Below are positions 61,983 through 64,000 of a stretch of 64,000 bases of DNA, one piece after another (position 1 is the first letter of the stretch; the number at the start of each line of letters is the position of its first letter). Below the pieces are notes generated by a model. It worked only from the letters and a program-made list of their open reading frames with translations, was not told the DNA's origin and ran no database searches. The position numbers were made by a program, and so were the translations under genes. Origin of the DNA: Pseudomonas sp. FP2335 (GTDB taxonomy: Bacteria > Pseudomonadota > Gammaproteobacteria > Pseudomonadales > Pseudomonadaceae); NCBI RefSeq assembly GCF_030687535.1, contig NZ_CP117437.1, forward strand, positions 2,501,501 through 2,565,500, read 5' to 3'.

Positions 61983-62235
61983 AAAGTCGAATATTCCGAC
62001 ATTAATCGTTGATAGCCACTCTTTACTCTCTGGGTTTTTACACGCTCAGGAGTGAAGGGATGATTTCCTGCGTATTGTCTGCACTATTTTTTGATCTCAA
62101 CCTAGGCAGAGCCGCCAGCTTCAATCTGCCGTCGTCCAGGGTCAAAACTCAGCCTCCTCAACTGACCGAGCATAAGTCCGTGGTCTCCGGGTTTCGCTGG
62201 CTGTTTCCCTTGCGAAACCAGGAGTGAACCACCCC

Positions 62236-64000
62236 ATGGCCAACTTGTTTTCTTGGTTTTTCGAGCTCTTCAGTCCCGCTCGACACACGCCGATTTACTT
62301 GCCCGATGCCCCCGCGGTAGAGAGCCGCTCTGTTCAGTCAGACGCGACTTCGCCAACGCCGTTGCCACTGAAGAACTGGAGCCATCCCTTCAAGGACAAA
62401 GCTCATCCGCTTCTGCAACTGACCCAAATGGCCAAGGCTGCAGCAGGTTACTACCCCGTGGGACGCAATGGCCTGTGGCACGGTGGCGTGCATTTCGACG
62501 GTGGCACTGCGGGGACTCTGGATCAATCCGGCGTGCATTGCCTGGCCGATGGTGAAGTGGTGGCTTATCGCATCGATCAGCACTCGCCCAGCACGACCTA
62601 CTTCTTTGAACAACTGACGGTGAAAAAGCCGTTTTCACGCAACTTCGTATTAGTGCGCCACCGTCTTGAGGTGCCCAAAATCGAGGGCAGCCCAGACGCC
62701 CCGCCAAGCCTGGTGTTCTACAGCCTGTACATGCATTTGCGCGACTGGGCGGTGTACCAGGCGGATCCGGCCATCGTACGGCCGGGATTCTGGCCCGAGG
62801 CGCAAACGCGTCGGGTCAAGGCCACGGCAAGCGATACCCACCCCGATTATCCCGGTCAGCAGGGTCTGAGCGTGTTCGGCCAGAGGCGACGTGGCAAAGC
62901 CCTGGCCCTGTTGCCTCGGGGCATGGAAGTGACGGTCAGCGGGGAAGGGGAATACCGTAAGGTGGAGGGCACCGATGGCCCTGACGTGTTGAAAGATGCC
63001 GACGGTCGCCTGCAAGGTTATGTGGCCTATGAATATCTGGTCGCGTTTGGCGAGGGCGTGTATCGGATCGGGGCCAGTGCACTGAATGTCCGCGCCGCAG
63101 CGAGTGCCAATAGCGACGTCCTTATGCGCTTGCCCCAGGGCACGGAAGTCTGCGTCAGCGGTGAAGGTGCCTTCCGTAAATTGGAGCGCGTAAACCAGTA
63201 TGTTCACGCCGACTCTCTGGAAGGCGAGCGCGAGCCGGTAGCGGATCGCATCGCTGTCCTCCAACCGCCCATCGCGATCAAGGCCGCCGACTTGATCGGT
63301 CACATCGGCCTATATCAAGACTGCGCTGCAGATTACCCGGAAGAAAAACTGCATCTGGAAGTGTTCAGTGGCGATGACGTGGAAACCTTCATCGAGGATT
63401 GCCGCGCCTGGGCGGGGCGACTGCCGGCGAGCAGCAAAACCTGGCTGAAACTTGCCAAGGACACTGCCGTGGTGGCGCATCAAGCGTACTTCAGTGCAAC
63501 ACAACCACCGTCTTTGAACGCGGCCAACACCCCCAGCGATGCTGATTTGTGGGTGCCCAAATCCTTGCTGGACGGGCTCCCTGGCGAGAACAAAATCCAG
63601 GTGGCGGCGATGCCGGGTCGCAAGGCCTGCAACTGGTATCGGCTGGAAGGCCTGCTTCACGACGCAGACGGTAACCTGCTCGACGGTTGGGTTTGCGAAG
63701 AAGTCGGCGTCACTCCTTGGGTCAGTCCCTGGTCATGGGATGGCTTTGAGGTGATCTTCAACTACGACACGCCGCGCCAGGCCCTTGCCTCCTTCTTGCG
63801 TGCGGCCAACCGTTTAAGTGCAGAGCAAATCGAACGCCACGGCGCCTTGGCGGACATGGCGGATACCGGCCCGCTCAAGACGCGGCTCTACGACCTCATC
63901 GACCGCAACCGCGATGGGAGCATGAGCGCCGAAGAGTTGCAGTCCGCGATGGCGTTACCGGCCCATGCGCAGTCATTGGCGCAACTGATCATCTTTTATG
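62236..64000 (+). CDS. M23-like/SH3b/EF-hand protein, putative secreted effector (3' edge)
   Basis: Open frame of 588 codons from the ATG at 62236 (MANLFSWFFELFSPARHTPI) to the window edge with no stop; its C-terminus is outside. Residues 72-170 resemble an M23 metallopeptidase fold: WHGGVHFDGG (81-90) carries the H-x3-D-like metal ligands, GVHCLADGEVVAYRID is a barrel strand set, and YSLYMHL (162-168) is the second ligand segment. Two SH3b-like repeats follow (about 205-255 and 265-310; LNVRAAASANSDVLMRLPQGTEV). An EF-hand (DRNRDGSMSAEEL) is near residue 560. It has no signal peptide, as in type VI secretion effectors. A role as a peptidoglycan-degrading toxin is inference; an immunity gene would be downstream. 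Confidence 0.75.
   Translation, partial: MANLFSWFFELFSPARHTPIYLPDAPAVESRSVQSDATSPTPLPLKNWSHPFKDKAHPLLQLTQMAKAAAGYYPVGRNGLWHGGVHFDGGTAGTLDQSGVHCLADGEVVAYRIDQHSPSTTYFFEQLTVKKPFSRNFVLVRHRLEVPKIEGSPDAPPSLVFYSLYMHLRDWAVYQADPAIVRPGFWPEAQTRRVKATASDTHPDYPGQQGLSVFGQRRRGKALALLPRGMEVTVSGEGEYRKVEGTDGPDVLKDADGRLQGYVAYEYLVAFGEGVYRIGASALNVRAAASANSDVLMRLPQGTEVCVSGEGAFRKLERVNQYVHADSLEGEREPVADRIAVLQPPIAIKAADLIGHIGLYQDCAADYPEEKLHLEVFSGDDVETFIEDCRAWAGRLPASSKTWLKLAKDTAVVAHQAYFSATQPPSLNAANTPSDADLWVPKSLLDGLPGENKIQVAAMPGRKACNWYRLEGLLHDADGNLLDGWVCEEVGVTPWVSPWSWDGFEVIFNYDTPRQALASFLRAANRLSAEQIERHGALADMADTGPLKTRLYDLIDRNRDGSMSAEELQSAMALPAHAQSLAQLIIFY

Noticed and set aside
62009..62227. 72-residue open frame before the edge effector gene
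   Set aside because: There is a start-like ATG at 62060 with a purine-rich upstream, but no domain, membrane segment or codon pattern supports it; it may be leader sequence of the next gene.

Overview
The window is chromosomal DNA of a Pseudomonas, most likely of the P. fluorescens group. The GC content is high, the coding density is high, and the gene order resembles P. aeruginosa in several stretches: a nucleoside-peptide ABC transporter, then mltD, gloB, rnhA, dnaQ and ldcA; cysI and metH with cti; cti and nfuA; and cobM/cobE and cobW/cobN. Several intergenic gaps hold REP/REPIN palindromes of the Pseudomonas type. I saw no rRNA, tRNA, CRISPR array, phage or complete insertion sequence.

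Layout. 1-7 kb: the end of a betaine-type transport operon (binding protein), two TonB-dependent outer-membrane receptors, and a DUF2946 and a DUF3995 membrane protein. 7-11 kb: a LysR regulator divergent from an AbrB-type membrane protein, a GGDEF protein, and between them a 277-base gap that appears to encode an unannotated small RNA. 11-14 kb: DUF1652 and two small exported proteins, then an ECF sigma factor, a membrane anti-sigma-like protein and a periplasmic metal-sensor-like protein in one overlapping operon. 14-18.5 kb: mixed metabolism (oxidoreductase, RNase T2, SDR/HxlR pair, LysE exporter, AraC regulator). 18.8-26.2 kb: a five-gene peptide/nucleoside-antibiotic importer (nppA1A2BCD). 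26-31 kb: housekeeping genes mltD, gloB, a methyltransferase, rnhA and dnaQ. 31-36 kb: lysine decarboxylase with a GNAT partner, a LysR regulator, small proteins and an FMN reductase. 36-40 kb: poxB, an Old Yellow Enzyme and its divergent MerR regulator. 40-44 kb: cysI with its DUF934 partner, a 37-residue membrane protein, a binding protein and DUF2970. 44-52 kb: metH, cti, an acyltransferase and nfuA.

52-62 kb is a vitamin B12 region. Two operons diverge, and each is preceded by a cobalamin riboswitch: leftward cbtB-cbtA-cobE-cobM (cobalt entry and corrin-ring steps), rightward cobW-cobN and a ChlI/ChlD-like AAA+/VWA pair (cobalt handling and insertion). Between the riboswitches sits a ~600-base non-coding element with ~130-base imperfect terminal inverted repeats, a strong inner hairpin and a REP pair. 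metH, a user of B12, lies 8 kb away, and the gap between metH and cti has an exact MetR-type site.

The right edge holds the first 588 codons of a large open gene that runs off the window. It has an M23-peptidase-like N-terminus, SH3-like repeats and an EF-hand, an architecture suggesting a cell-wall-targeting secreted effector. The least explained signals are the putative small RNA with its abutting 35-base perfect palindrome (9787-9924), the large inverted-repeat element (54534-55136), and this edge gene.
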